From the NCBI GenBank assembly GCA_036267635.1, contig DATAVR010000186.1:1-64000 (forward strand): a stretch of DNA of 64,000 nt, given 5' to 3'. The stretch is from JADGRB01 sp036267635. GTDB lineage: Bacteria > Myxococcota_A > Polyangia > Fen-1088. Below the pieces are notes generated by a model. It saw nothing but the letters and a program-made list of their open reading frames with translations. It ran no database searches and was not told the DNA's origin. Below, piece by piece: positions 33,199 through 40,262 of this stretch (its first letter is position 1; every line of letters starts with the position of its first letter). The position numbers and the translations under genes were made by a program.

Positions 33199-34800
33199 AT
33201 GACCACCACCACACCGCCCAGCCCGACGACGGAGACCGTCACCGTCATCATCGACGGCAAGACGCTTCAGATCCCCAAGGGGACGATGCTGATCGAGGCC
33301 TGCAACCAGAACGGCGCCGACGTCCCGTTCTTCTGTTACCACCCGGGCCTCACCTCGCCGGCGGTCTGCCGCCAGTGCCTGGTCGACGTCAAGGGCCAGC
33401 CGAAGCCGGTCCCCTCCTGTTACACGCCGGTGGCCGACAAGATGGAGGTGATGACCCGCTCCCCGCGTGCGTTGGATGTCCGCCGGCAGATGCTGGAGTT
33501 CACCCTCGTCAACCACCCGATCGACTGCCCGATCTGCGACAAGGCCGGCGAGTGCATGCTGCAGAAGCAGTACTTCGACTGGGACGCCAAGCTGGCGCGC
33601 AACGACGGCATCAAGGTCCACAAGGAGAAGGTCGTCGACCTCGGGCCGACCATCGTCCTCGATCAAGAGCGCTGCATCCTCTGCACGCGCTGCATCCGCG
33701 TCTGCGACGAGGTGGCCCACAACCACCAGCTGGAGATGGCGGCGCGCGGTGACCATGAAGTGCTGACCACGGCGCCCGGCCACCAGCTCGACAACCCCTA
33801 CTCCCTCAACACCGTCGACGTCTGTCCGGTCGGCGCGCTCACCTCCAAGGACTTCCGCTTCTCGATGCGCGTCTGGGAGCTCTACACCACGCCCTCCATC
33901 TGCCCGGGCTGCGCCACCGGCTGCAACGTCGAGGTCCACCACTCGCGCGGCAAGATCCACCGCCTCATCCCGCGCGAGAACCAGGCCGTCAACAAGCACT
34001 GGATGTGCGACGACGGTCGCCTCACCTACAAGCGGGTTCACGCCCAGCGTCTGGCGGCGCCGATCTCGAACGGCATCCCGGTCGAATGGGACAAGGCGCT
34101 CGACGACGCCGGCCGTCTCTTGCGCGCGGCGCTCGACGCCAACCCGGCCGAGGTCGGGGTGGTGATGAGCGCCCAGTCGACCAACGAAGATCTCTACGCG
34201 CTGGCCCGCCTCACCTTCGATCACCTGGGGCTCGGCAAGGCCTACCTGGCCGGCCTCGATCAAGGCTGGAGCGACGACATCCTGGTGAGCGCCGACAAGA
34301 ACCCCAACACCGCCGGCGCGATGGCCATCGGCGCCGGGCGGCTGCGCACGCTGCTGGATCTGGCCAACGATCTCAAGTCTGGCGCGGTGACGACGCTCCT
34401 GGTCGTCGGGACGCACGGCGTGGTCGCCGCCGATTCGCCGGCGGCGCTGCCGCTCGACAGGCTCAAGACGCTGGTGGTGGTCGGCACCCACCGCGACGCG
34501 GTCGCCGCCGCGGCGCAGGTCGCGCTGCCGCTCACCGAGTGGGCCGAGAGCGACGGGACATTTACCAATCGATTGGGAATGGTGCAGCGGGTGCGCGGCG
34601 CCGTGCCGGCCGCCGGTGACTCGCTGCCGGGCTGGGAGATTCTCTCGCACCTGGCGCGCAAGCTGGGCGCCACGATGGATTTCACGGAGGCCAAGACCGT
34701 GTTCGCTGAGGCGAAATCGAAGCTGCCGTTCATGAAGGACGCGGAGTGGGGACGCACTTACTTGCCGGTCCAGCTCCGCTTTGCCGGGTCCCGAGGCTGA
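33199..34800 (+). CDS. nuoG: NADH-quinone oxidoreductase subunit G
   Basis: A 533-aa iron-sulfur subunit. The N-terminal ferredoxin domain has the [2Fe-2S] Cys set in FFCYHPGLTSPAVCRQCLVDV...CYTP. Then comes the His/Cys [4Fe-4S] motif NHPIDCPICDKAGECMLQ, followed by CILCTRCIRVCDE and CPVGAL. A molybdopterin-type segment begins with CPGCATGCNVEV. It is shorter than the 900-aa E. coli protein because the C-terminal molybdopterin-fold region is reduced. It is directly downstream of nuoD; nuoE and nuoF are absent here, although G would dock onto them. Confidence 0.93.
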   Translation: MTTTTPPSPTTETVTVIIDGKTLQIPKGTMLIEACNQNGADVPFFCYHPGLTSPAVCRQCLVDVKGQPKPVPSCYTPVADKMEVMTRSPRALDVRRQMLEFTLVNHPIDCPICDKAGECMLQKQYFDWDAKLARNDGIKVHKEKVVDLGPTIVLDQERCILCTRCIRVCDEVAHNHQLEMAARGDHEVLTTAPGHQLDNPYSLNTVDVCPVGALTSKDFRFSMRVWELYTTPSICPGCATGCNVEVHHSRGKIHRLIPRENQAVNKHWMCDDGRLTYKRVHAQRLAAPISNGIPVEWDKALDDAGRLLRAALDANPAEVGVVMSAQSTNEDLYALARLTFDHLGLGKAYLAGLDQGWSDDILVSADKNPNTAGAMAIGAGRLRTLLDLANDLKSGAVTTLLVVGTHGVVAADSPAALPLDRLKTLVVVGTHRDAVAAAAQVALPLTEWAESDGTFTNRLGMVQRVRGAVPAAGDSLPGWEILSHLARKLGATMDFTEAKTVFAEAKSKLPFMKDAEWGRTYLPVQLRFAGSRG

Positions 34801-34802
34801 CG

Positions 34803-35927
34803 ATGGAGTACGGAACGCTCGGATTCAACGTCGTCGCGGCGATCATCAAGATCGCCTTCATGATCATGGGCTTCCTCATGCCCCTGGCGTCGATCCTCAC
34901 CTGGTTGGAGCGGCGGCAGTCGTCGATGATGCAGGATCGCCTCGGCCCGAACCGCGCCAACATCGGGCCAATCAAAGCCTGGGGGATCACCCACTTCCTG
35001 GCCGACGCGCTCAAGTTCATGGGGAAGGAGGACTTCGTCCCCGCCAAGGCGCACAAGTTCCTCTTCATGTGGGCGCCGATCATGGCGATGGCGCCGGCGC
35101 TGATCGTGGCGGCCATCATCCCGTTCGGGCCGAACCTCTGCTGGGGCGAGCTGCTGAGCGCCCATCCGGTTTGCCTGCAGCCGGTGGGCCTGCAGATCGC
35201 GCGCCTGGACATCGGCATCCTCTTTTACTTCGCCATCTCGTCGCTGGCGGTCTACGGCGCCACGCTGGCCGGGTGGGCCTCGCACAACAAGTGGGCGATG
35301 ATGGGCGGCCTGCGCGCCACCTCGCAGATGATGTCCTACGAGGTCACGATGGGGATGGCGGTGCTCGGCTCCTTCCTCGTCTACGGGACGCTGGAGCCCG
35401 GCGCGATCGCCAATCTGCAGACGGACTTCATCAGCTTCGGCCACTACGCCTCGAGCTGGGGAATCTTCACCCAGCCGATCGGCTTCGTTCTGTTTTTGAC
35501 GGCCGCGATCGCCGAGACCAAGCGAACCCCCTTCGACATCCCCGAGGGTGAGCCGGAGATCATCGGCTACTTCGTCGAGTACTCCGGCCTGCGCTTCGGC
35601 CTCTTCTTCCTGGGCGAGTTCCTGGAGATCGTCACCTCCAGCGCAATCATGATCACCCTCTTCTTCGGCGGCTGGCACATGGGGAGCACCATCGACGGCT
35701 TCATGTTCCAGCACCTGCCGAACGTGGCCTTCGTCGGAGTGATGGCCACCTGCTGGCTGGTGAAGGTGTTCGCCTTCTGCTCGTTCCAGCTCTTGATTCG
35801 CTGGTCGCTCCCCCGCTTCCGCTCCGATCAGCTGATGCGGCTCGGCTGGCAACGGCTGTTGCCGATCTCGATCGCCAACGTGGTGGCGACCGCGCTCGTG
35901 ATTCTCTGGGCGCAGACCTGGACCTAA
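34803..35927 (+). CDS. nuoH: NADH-quinone oxidoreductase subunit H
   Basis: A 374-aa membrane subunit linking the quinone site to the proton path. Marks: LTWLERRQSSMMQDRLGPNRANI, ADALKFMGKED, EVTMGMAVLGSFL, AETKRTPFDIPEGEPEIIGYFVEYSG. About eight helices. ATG 34803 begins right after the nuoG stop; the upstream open codons in this frame are antisense-free read-through inside nuoG. Confidence 0.95.
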   Translation: MEYGTLGFNVVAAIIKIAFMIMGFLMPLASILTWLERRQSSMMQDRLGPNRANIGPIKAWGITHFLADALKFMGKEDFVPAKAHKFLFMWAPIMAMAPALIVAAIIPFGPNLCWGELLSAHPVCLQPVGLQIARLDIGILFYFAISSLAVYGATLAGWASHNKWAMMGGLRATSQMMSYEVTMGMAVLGSFLVYGTLEPGAIANLQTDFISFGHYASSWGIFTQPIGFVLFLTAAIAETKRTPFDIPEGEPEIIGYFVEYSGLRFGLFFLGEFLEIVTSSAIMITLFFGGWHMGSTIDGFMFQHLPNVAFVGVMATCWLVKVFAFCSFQLLIRWSLPRFRSDQLMRLGWQRLLPISIANVVATALVILWAQTWT

Positions 35928-35936
35928 GGAGAAGCG

Positions 35937-36563
35937 ATGGCCGTCGGAGTCAAAGTCGTCAACCGTCCCGGAAGCCTGGCGCAGCAGGCCTACCTGCCGG
36001 CGATCGCCGAGGGGCTGGGCGTCACCTTTCGCCACTTCGTGAAGAACTTCTTCGGCAACGTGACCGGTCACCGCAAGCAGACCGACATCGCGACCATCGA
36101 GTATCCGGAAGAGAAGATTAAGTATCCCGAGCGGAACCGCGGGCTGCACCGTCTCATGCTGCGCGACGATGGCCAGGTCCGCTGCGTCGCCTGCATGATG
36201 TGCCCGACCGTCTGCCCCGCCCACTGCATCACCATCGTCCCCGAAGAAGCGCCCGACGGCCGGATCGAGAAGCGCCCCAAGATCTTCGAGATTGACGAGC
36301 TCCGCTGCGTGGTCTGTGGCCTGTGCGCCGAGGCCTGCCCCTGCGATGCCATCCGGATGGACACGCTCGAGCACGCCAAGCCGACCTATCGCAGAACCGA
36401 CGCGATCCTCGACAAGGAAGAGCTGATGTCACGCGGGACGACCTCGACGGCGGTCCAGGGCGGCGTGGGCGCCTTCTGGCGCGAGAAGGTGGCCAGCGCG
36501 CCGCAGACGCCGCCCAGCGGCGACGTCTTCCCGGCTGGTCTCCCCCGCGGGCCAGTCACTTAA
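35937..36563 (+). CDS. nuoI: NADH-quinone oxidoreductase subunit I
   Basis: A 208-aa peripheral subunit with two [4Fe-4S] clusters (N6a/N6b): CVACMMCPTVCPAHCI and CVVCGLCAEACPCDAI (about residues 83-135). AAGGAGA precedes ATG 35937. The operon stops here: convergent gene 36584 follows after 20 nt, so J to N must be encoded elsewhere. Confidence 0.94.
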   Translation: MAVGVKVVNRPGSLAQQAYLPAIAEGLGVTFRHFVKNFFGNVTGHRKQTDIATIEYPEEKIKYPERNRGLHRLMLRDDGQVRCVACMMCPTVCPAHCITIVPEEAPDGRIEKRPKIFEIDELRCVVCGLCAEACPCDAIRMDTLEHAKPTYRRTDAILDKEELMSRGTTSTAVQGGVGAFWREKVASAPQTPPSGDVFPAGLPRGPVT

Positions 36564-36583
36564 TAGTTCGAAACGCCTCGGAC

Positions 36584-37111
36584 CTAGGCGCCGAAGGCGG
36601 CCAGCACGGTCTCGACATCGTCGTCCGAGGCGCGCGGCGCGTACGGTGCGCTCGACGGAATTGCGATGAAGGTCTGCTCGAGCAGATTGCAGTCGTGCAC
36701 GCGGCTGACGGTCGTCGCGCGGCCGCGCGTGAGGACCGCGCTCGCCGCCTGCGACAGGATGTGCAGCGGCAGATACAGCGGGCCCAGGAGGTCGTGCTGG
36801 CGCGTGTGGGCGAGCTCGTGCGCCAGCGTGAGGCGCGCGGCGGTGGTCGGTCCGTCGAGCATGCCGGGGCGATGCAGGATCGCGTGGCCGATCGTCACCG
36901 CGCCGACCCAGTCGAGCCCAAAGCCGGAGCGGATCGGGTAGAGCCACCCGACCGCCGCCGGGCCGCCCACCCGCCGCGGCAGCCGGCCGCTGGCGACCAA
37001 CCCCGCCAGGTGTCCGAGAACGTTCGTCGGCAGCGTCCAGACGGCGCGCACCAGACGGACGAGCGCCCCGCGGCGGCGCGGGCGCGGCCGGCGCAAACGA
37101 CCCGCGAGCAT
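36584..37111 (-). CDS. Small protein with HExxH motif, possible membrane-associated metalloprotease
   Basis: A 175-aa protein I do not recognise as a named family. Residues 20-45 are moderately hydrophobic. The core has AVTIGHAILHRPGML, RLTLAHELAHTRQHDLLGPLYLPLHILSQAAS, i.e. HELAH (HExxH) at about residue 98 followed by Q and a D, as in zinc peptidases of the gluzincin type. The same layout occurs in uncharacterised proteins in other bacteria. A third ligand is not obvious. The Arg-rich N-terminus may be inner-face cytoplasmic. Convergent with nuoI. Confidence 0.6.
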   Translation of the reverse strand: MLAGRLRRPRPRRRGALVRLVRAVWTLPTNVLGHLAGLVASGRLPRRVGGPAAVGWLYPIRSGFGLDWVGAVTIGHAILHRPGMLDGPTTAARLTLAHELAHTRQHDLLGPLYLPLHILSQAASAVLTRGRATTVSRVHDCNLLEQTFIAIPSSAPYAPRASDDDVETVLAAFGA

Positions 37112-37139
37112 TCTCGGTCTCAGCGCGGGCGAGCGCGGG

Positions 37140-37961
37140 TCAATTGTAGGTCGCCGACAAGAGGACCGACGCGGCGCTCGCCGACCAGCTCAGGCCGGCC
37201 GTGTTCTTGTCCTTCAGCGACGCACCGAAGAGCTCCCCGGCGATTCCCAGCCCCCAGTCGCGCGAGACCCACCACTCTTTGCCGACCATCAGCTCGAACG
37301 CGGCCCCGGACTTCGACGAGTCGACGCGGAACCCGCCGCTGCCGTCGGCGGTGAATCCAGCCAGGCCGAACGTCCCCGACAGATAGAGGTTGATGCGATC
37401 GAAGTAGTACGCGAGACCCGGCCCGATCGCGCCGACGCCGATCTCACCGAGGTCGCTGTTGACGCTGGTGCCGCCGACCTGTTTGTCGGGATTGGAGGTG
37501 TCGGTGCTGACGACGGCGCCGTAGAGGATCAGGTTGTGGGCGATCGCGCCACCGAGCGCGATCCCCGACGACACGCCGCCCCCCGAGTAGCTGGTCTTGG
37601 TCCCCGCCTGGGTCGAGGAAAACCCGGTGGCGCTGATGCCGACGTGCACGCGCATGTAGAAGCCATCGTGCGCGTGGAACCCTTCCATCGACTCGATCGC
37701 CGGGGCGGCCGGGGGATAGGCGTAAGGCATTGGCCGATAGCGCGGGTAGTAATAGTAGGGCTGCGGCGGCGGACCATAGCCGTAGCCCGGCGCGGGCTCG
37801 GCCGGTGGTGGCGCCGGCGGCGGCGCTTCGGGCCCGACTGCCTGAGGCGGGGCCGGTGGGGGAATCGCGACCGGCGGCGGGGCCACGCTCTGGGCGCGCG
37901 CGAGCGGCGCCGCGGCCAGGCTGGACAGCAACAGGAAGGCCAACCAACGACACGTTTTCAT
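37140..37961 (-). CDS. Predicted outer-membrane beta-barrel protein with Pro/Tyr-rich linker
   Basis: 273 aa. Signal peptide CRWLAFLLLSSLAAAPLARAQ. A Pro/Tyr-rich linker (about 25-92) is followed by a run of amphipathic strands (FYMRVHVGISATGFSS, GIALGGAIAHNLILYGAVV, YYFDRINLYLSGTFGLAGF, WGLGIAGELFGASL, SASAASVLLSATYN). The alternate aromatic/aliphatic pattern suggests an 8-10-strand barrel of the OmpW/opacity type. No ligand can be named. Upstream (37962-38090) I see no other gene. Confidence 0.7.
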   Translation of the reverse strand: MKTCRWLAFLLLSSLAAAPLARAQSVAPPPVAIPPPAPPQAVGPEAPPPAPPPAEPAPGYGYGPPPQPYYYYPRYRPMPYAYPPAAPAIESMEGFHAHDGFYMRVHVGISATGFSSTQAGTKTSYSGGGVSSGIALGGAIAHNLILYGAVVSTDTSNPDKQVGGTSVNSDLGEIGVGAIGPGLAYYFDRINLYLSGTFGLAGFTADGSGGFRVDSSKSGAAFELMVGKEWWVSRDWGLGIAGELFGASLKDKNTAGLSWSASAASVLLSATYN

Positions 37962-38054
37962 CGGCGGCGATTTTCGGTCCAGCCGTCGAGGTTGTCCATC
38001 GCGCGTCGCGGCGGCTCGGGCGCGGGTCTCTCGTTCATGTCTCCCGATTCGCGC

Positions 38055-38083
38055 TTGACCCGTTCAATTCGAACGCCCATGCT
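38055..38083 (+). promoter_or_regulatory. Promoter candidate of the 6S RNA-like gene
   Basis: TTGACC (38055-38060), 17-nt spacer, CATGCT (38078-38083). The -35 is good and the -10 weak, but the expected start (about 38091) falls exactly on the first paired base of the RNA rod. Confidence 0.5.
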
Positions 38084-38090
38084 CGATCAC

Positions 38091-38275
38091 GAACCTTCTG
38101 CGCGGTACGACACGAAGAGAGATTCTTTTCCCTACAAGAACGCATTAGGGAGCCGCCACTGACCGATGGATGTGCACGCCCGCCAGTCGGGAAGCCCGAT
38201 GCGGTCAATCCAGTGGCTCCCCCCTTACGAAAGTAGGGGCCAAGAATTCTTTTCGACCGGCCGAGGCGGGGGTTC
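38091..38275 (+). ncRNA. ssrS: 6S RNA candidate (RNA polymerase-binding regulator)
   Basis: No protein is encoded, but the 185 bases fold into a rod. GAACC (38091-38095) pairs with GGTTC (38271-38275), CGGT-CGA (38103-38110) with TCG-ACCG (38253-38259), and the GAGATTC region (38119-38125) with GAATTC (38244-38249). CCCTAC (38130-38135) pairs with GTAGGG (38233-38238). A bubble follows (38136-38146 opposite about 38224-38232). Above it GGGAGC pairs with GCTCCC, CACTG with CAGTG and ACCG with CGGT. Closing stem, central bubble, apical arm and length (about 185) are those of 6S RNA, which mimics an open promoter and binds sigma-70 holoenzyme. Its own promoter and terminator are visible. I cannot test it against a covariance model; another structured RNA remains possible. 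Confidence 0.65.
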
Positions 38276-38279
38276 ACAT

Positions 38280-38319
38280 GGCGGGGGGAGCCCTAAAGGC
38301 TCCTCCCGCCTTTTTTATT
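38280..38319 (+). terminator. Strong intrinsic terminator after the 6S candidate
   Basis: GGCGGGGGGAGCC (38280-38292) pairs with GGCTCCTCCCGCC (38298-38310) over 13 bp with one G-T, loop CTAAA, then TTTTTTATT. It ends plus-strand transcription although no plus-strand protein gene precedes it, which argues for an RNA gene. Confidence 0.92.
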
Positions 38320-38320
38320 C

Positions 38321-38390
38321 GGGACCCTGAGAGGGTTCCGCGCCTCCGATCGGCTGGCCTCCGACGGGCGAAGCCCGTCTGCGGCCGGCG
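38321..38390 (-). repeat. Two-hairpin intergenic element, copy C
   Basis: Read on the minus strand: hairpin 1 GACGGGC-TTC-GCCCGTC (38379-38363), the GGAGGC link, then hairpin 2 GGAACCCT-CTC-AGGGTCCC (38339-38321). It begins directly after the 6S terminator and sits 3' of the lipoprotein gene at 38433. Confidence 0.65.
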
Positions 38391-38432
38391 TTGGGACGGG
38401 CGTGGAACTCGCTCAGAATGTGGTGGGATTTG

Positions 38433-39059
38433 TCAGGGGGTGATGGTGATGAAGCGAGTGGCGGTGACGGTAAAGGGGGTCGCGCTGGAGCCCGACGCGT
38501 CGGGTGAATCGGCGCGGGTGCCGGTGGCGGTCAGCGCGAGGGTATAGGTTCCCGGCGGAAACGGCGCCCCTTCGGGGTTGCCGGTGTCCGACGGACCGTC
38601 CCAGTTGCGGCCGTCCCAGGGGATCTGGCGACCGTGCGTGCCGGCGACGACGGCGGTGTCGAAGGTCTGCGCGGGGCAGAGACCGACGTCGCAGCGACAA
38701 TAGCTCTGCCCCGCGCCGGAGATCTCGTAACCGACGATCAGCCCGGCGTCGTCGGGCGTCTGGCAGCGACCGTCGTCCCACTGGCTGGGACGAAGATCGG
38801 CCAGCGCTTGAACGATCTGTTCTTGGTAATCGATCTCGATCCCTGCCGCCACCTGCGCCACCGTGTAAGCGCAGGGTTGATCGGGAAACGCCAATGAGAC
38901 GCCGGGCAGATCGGACGACGCGAGCCCGTTGCAACCTCCGGCGTCAGGGAGCAGCGGAGCGTCGCCATCGCGCCTCTCGCCGGAAGCTGCGGGCAGGGAC
39001 GATCCGCACCCGGCAGCCAGCAGAATCCCCACCCGCGACCAACGCCCAATTGAAGTCAT
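38433..39059 (-). CDS. Lipoprotein of unknown function
   Basis: A 208-aa predicted lipoprotein: signal RWSRVGILLAAGC, then a disordered stretch (residues 20-45). The core has several Cys (GGCNG, QPCAYT, GRCQTPDD, YCRCDVGLCP) and two beta-rich halves; the last part (PFPPGTYTLALTATGTR...TPFTVTATRFITIT) looks like an immunoglobulin-like or FlgD-like strand set. I do not recognise a family. A TATTCT hexamer lies 8 nt before ATG 39059. Confidence 0.65.
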   Translation of the reverse strand: MTSIGRWSRVGILLAAGCGSSLPAASGERRDGDAPLLPDAGGCNGLASSDLPGVSLAFPDQPCAYTVAQVAAGIEIDYQEQIVQALADLRPSQWDDGRCQTPDDAGLIVGYEISGAGQSYCRCDVGLCPAQTFDTAVVAGTHGRQIPWDGRNWDGPSDTGNPEGAPFPPGTYTLALTATGTRADSPDASGSSATPFTVTATRFITITP

Positions 39060-39067
39060 GCCAAAGG

Positions 39068-39073
39068 AGAATA
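39068..39073 (-). promoter_or_regulatory. -10-like TATTCT, 8 nt before the 38433-39059 lipoprotein
   Basis: Minus-strand TATTCT-CCTTTGGC-ATG; no Shine-Dalgarno. Confidence 0.45.
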
Positions 39074-39164
39074 CAAGAATCGCACCACGGTTGCCGTGCG
39101 CTGGCTCGACGCGCGGCGCGCCTCGATATCAGTTTTTTGAGAGCGCCGTGGCGCGGCGATCTCG

Positions 39165-40262
39165 TCAGTAAGAAAACCGGCGGACGCTGACGTTCATGAC
39201 CAGGCCGAGCGCGGCGGCGACCGTCAGGATGCTCGAGCCGCCGTAGCTGACGAGCGGCAAGGTCACGCCGACGACGGGCAGGAGGCCGCTCACCATGCCG
39301 ACGTTGATGAAGACGTGCCAGAACAGCATGGCGGCGACGCCGACGCAGACGGTGGCGCCGAAGCGATCGCGTGCGTCGCCGGCGATCTTGAGGATCCAGA
39401 GGACCAGCACGAGGTAGGCGGTCAAGAGCGCGAAGCAGCCGACGAAGCCCCACTCCTCGGCCCAGACGGCGAACGGGAAGTCGGTCCACAGCGCCGGGAA
39501 GTGGCGCAGCCGGATCTGCGTGCCGTGCAGGAACCCCTTGCCGAGGAAGCGCCCCGAGCCGATCGCGTTCAGCGCCTGCCGCGTCTGGTAGGCCCCCTCC
39601 GAGGTCGGGTTGAAGAAGGCCTCCACCCGCTTGCGCTGATACTCGTGCAGCAGGTGCTGATAGATGGGGAACGCCGCCAGCGTGGCGAAGCCGATGATCG
39701 CCCCCAGCGTCCGCAGCTTCAGCCGCGCGGTCAGCATGATGGTGAAGAAGATCAGCAGGAGCAGGAAGGCGGTCCCGAAGTCGGGCTGCTTGGCGATGAG
39801 CCAGGCCGGCACGCTGACGATGACGACCGGGATCGCCAGCTGGCGCCAGCTCCGCCCCTCGAGCGCCGGCGAATCGTTCAGGTACTTGCCGAGCGCGATG
39901 GCGGTCAGCAGCTGCATCAGCTCGGACGGCTGGACGTGGAACGGCCCGAGGTCGAACCAGCGCCGCCCGCCCCCGACGATCTTGCCGAACGCCAGCACGC
40001 CGAGCAGCAGCGCCACGCCGACCCCGTGCAGCAGATAGGCGTAACGGCTGATCGTCCGGTAGTCGAGGGTGGCGACCCCCAGGAACACCGCCACGCCGAG
40101 CCCCAGCCAGGAGATCTGTTGCGAGAAGAGGTTCGACTGCCGGTCGTGGACCGCGCTCCACAGATTGATGAGGCCGAGCGCGGTGACCGCCGCCGCCGAC
40201 AGCGTCAGCGTCCAGTCGAACCGAAAGCGGAGCCGCCGCCAGCCGACTCCGCGCGTCTGCAT
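39165..40262 (-). CDS. rodA: Rod-shape SEDS peptidoglycan glycosyltransferase RodA
   Basis: A 365-aa polytopic SEDS protein polymerising lipid II with PBP2 in elongation. Segments: RFDWTLTLSAAAVTALGLINLWSA (first helix), GGRRWFDLGPFHVQPSELMQL, KQPDFGTAFLLLLIFF (the catalytic Asp region), AYQTRQALNAIGSGRFLGKGF, PFAVWAEEWGFVGC and LPLVSYGGSS. ATG 40262 overlaps the mrdA stop (TGATG). It is the last gene of mreB-mreC-mreD-mrdA-rodA. Confidence 0.94.
   Translation of the reverse strand: MQTRGVGWRRLRFRFDWTLTLSAAAVTALGLINLWSAVHDRQSNLFSQQISWLGLGVAVFLGVATLDYRTISRYAYLLHGVGVALLLGVLAFGKIVGGGRRWFDLGPFHVQPSELMQLLTAIALGKYLNDSPALEGRSWRQLAIPVVIVSVPAWLIAKQPDFGTAFLLLLIFFTIMLTARLKLRTLGAIIGFATLAAFPIYQHLLHEYQRKRVEAFFNPTSEGAYQTRQALNAIGSGRFLGKGFLHGTQIRLRHFPALWTDFPFAVWAEEWGFVGCFALLTAYLVLVLWILKIAGDARDRFGATVCVGVAAMLFWHVFINVGMVSGLLPVVGVTLPLVSYGGSSILTVAAALGLVMNVSVRRFSY

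Noticed and set aside
36564..36590. Short palindrome between nuoI and the convergent HExxH gene
   Set aside because: Only a 5-bp stem without T-run and partly inside the coding end; not enough to call a terminator or a repeat copy.
39099..39135. Possible plus-strand terminator (imperfect GC stem followed by TTTTTT)
   Set aside because: The stem is imperfect, the T-run is displaced by several bases, and no plus-strand gene or RNA precedes it.
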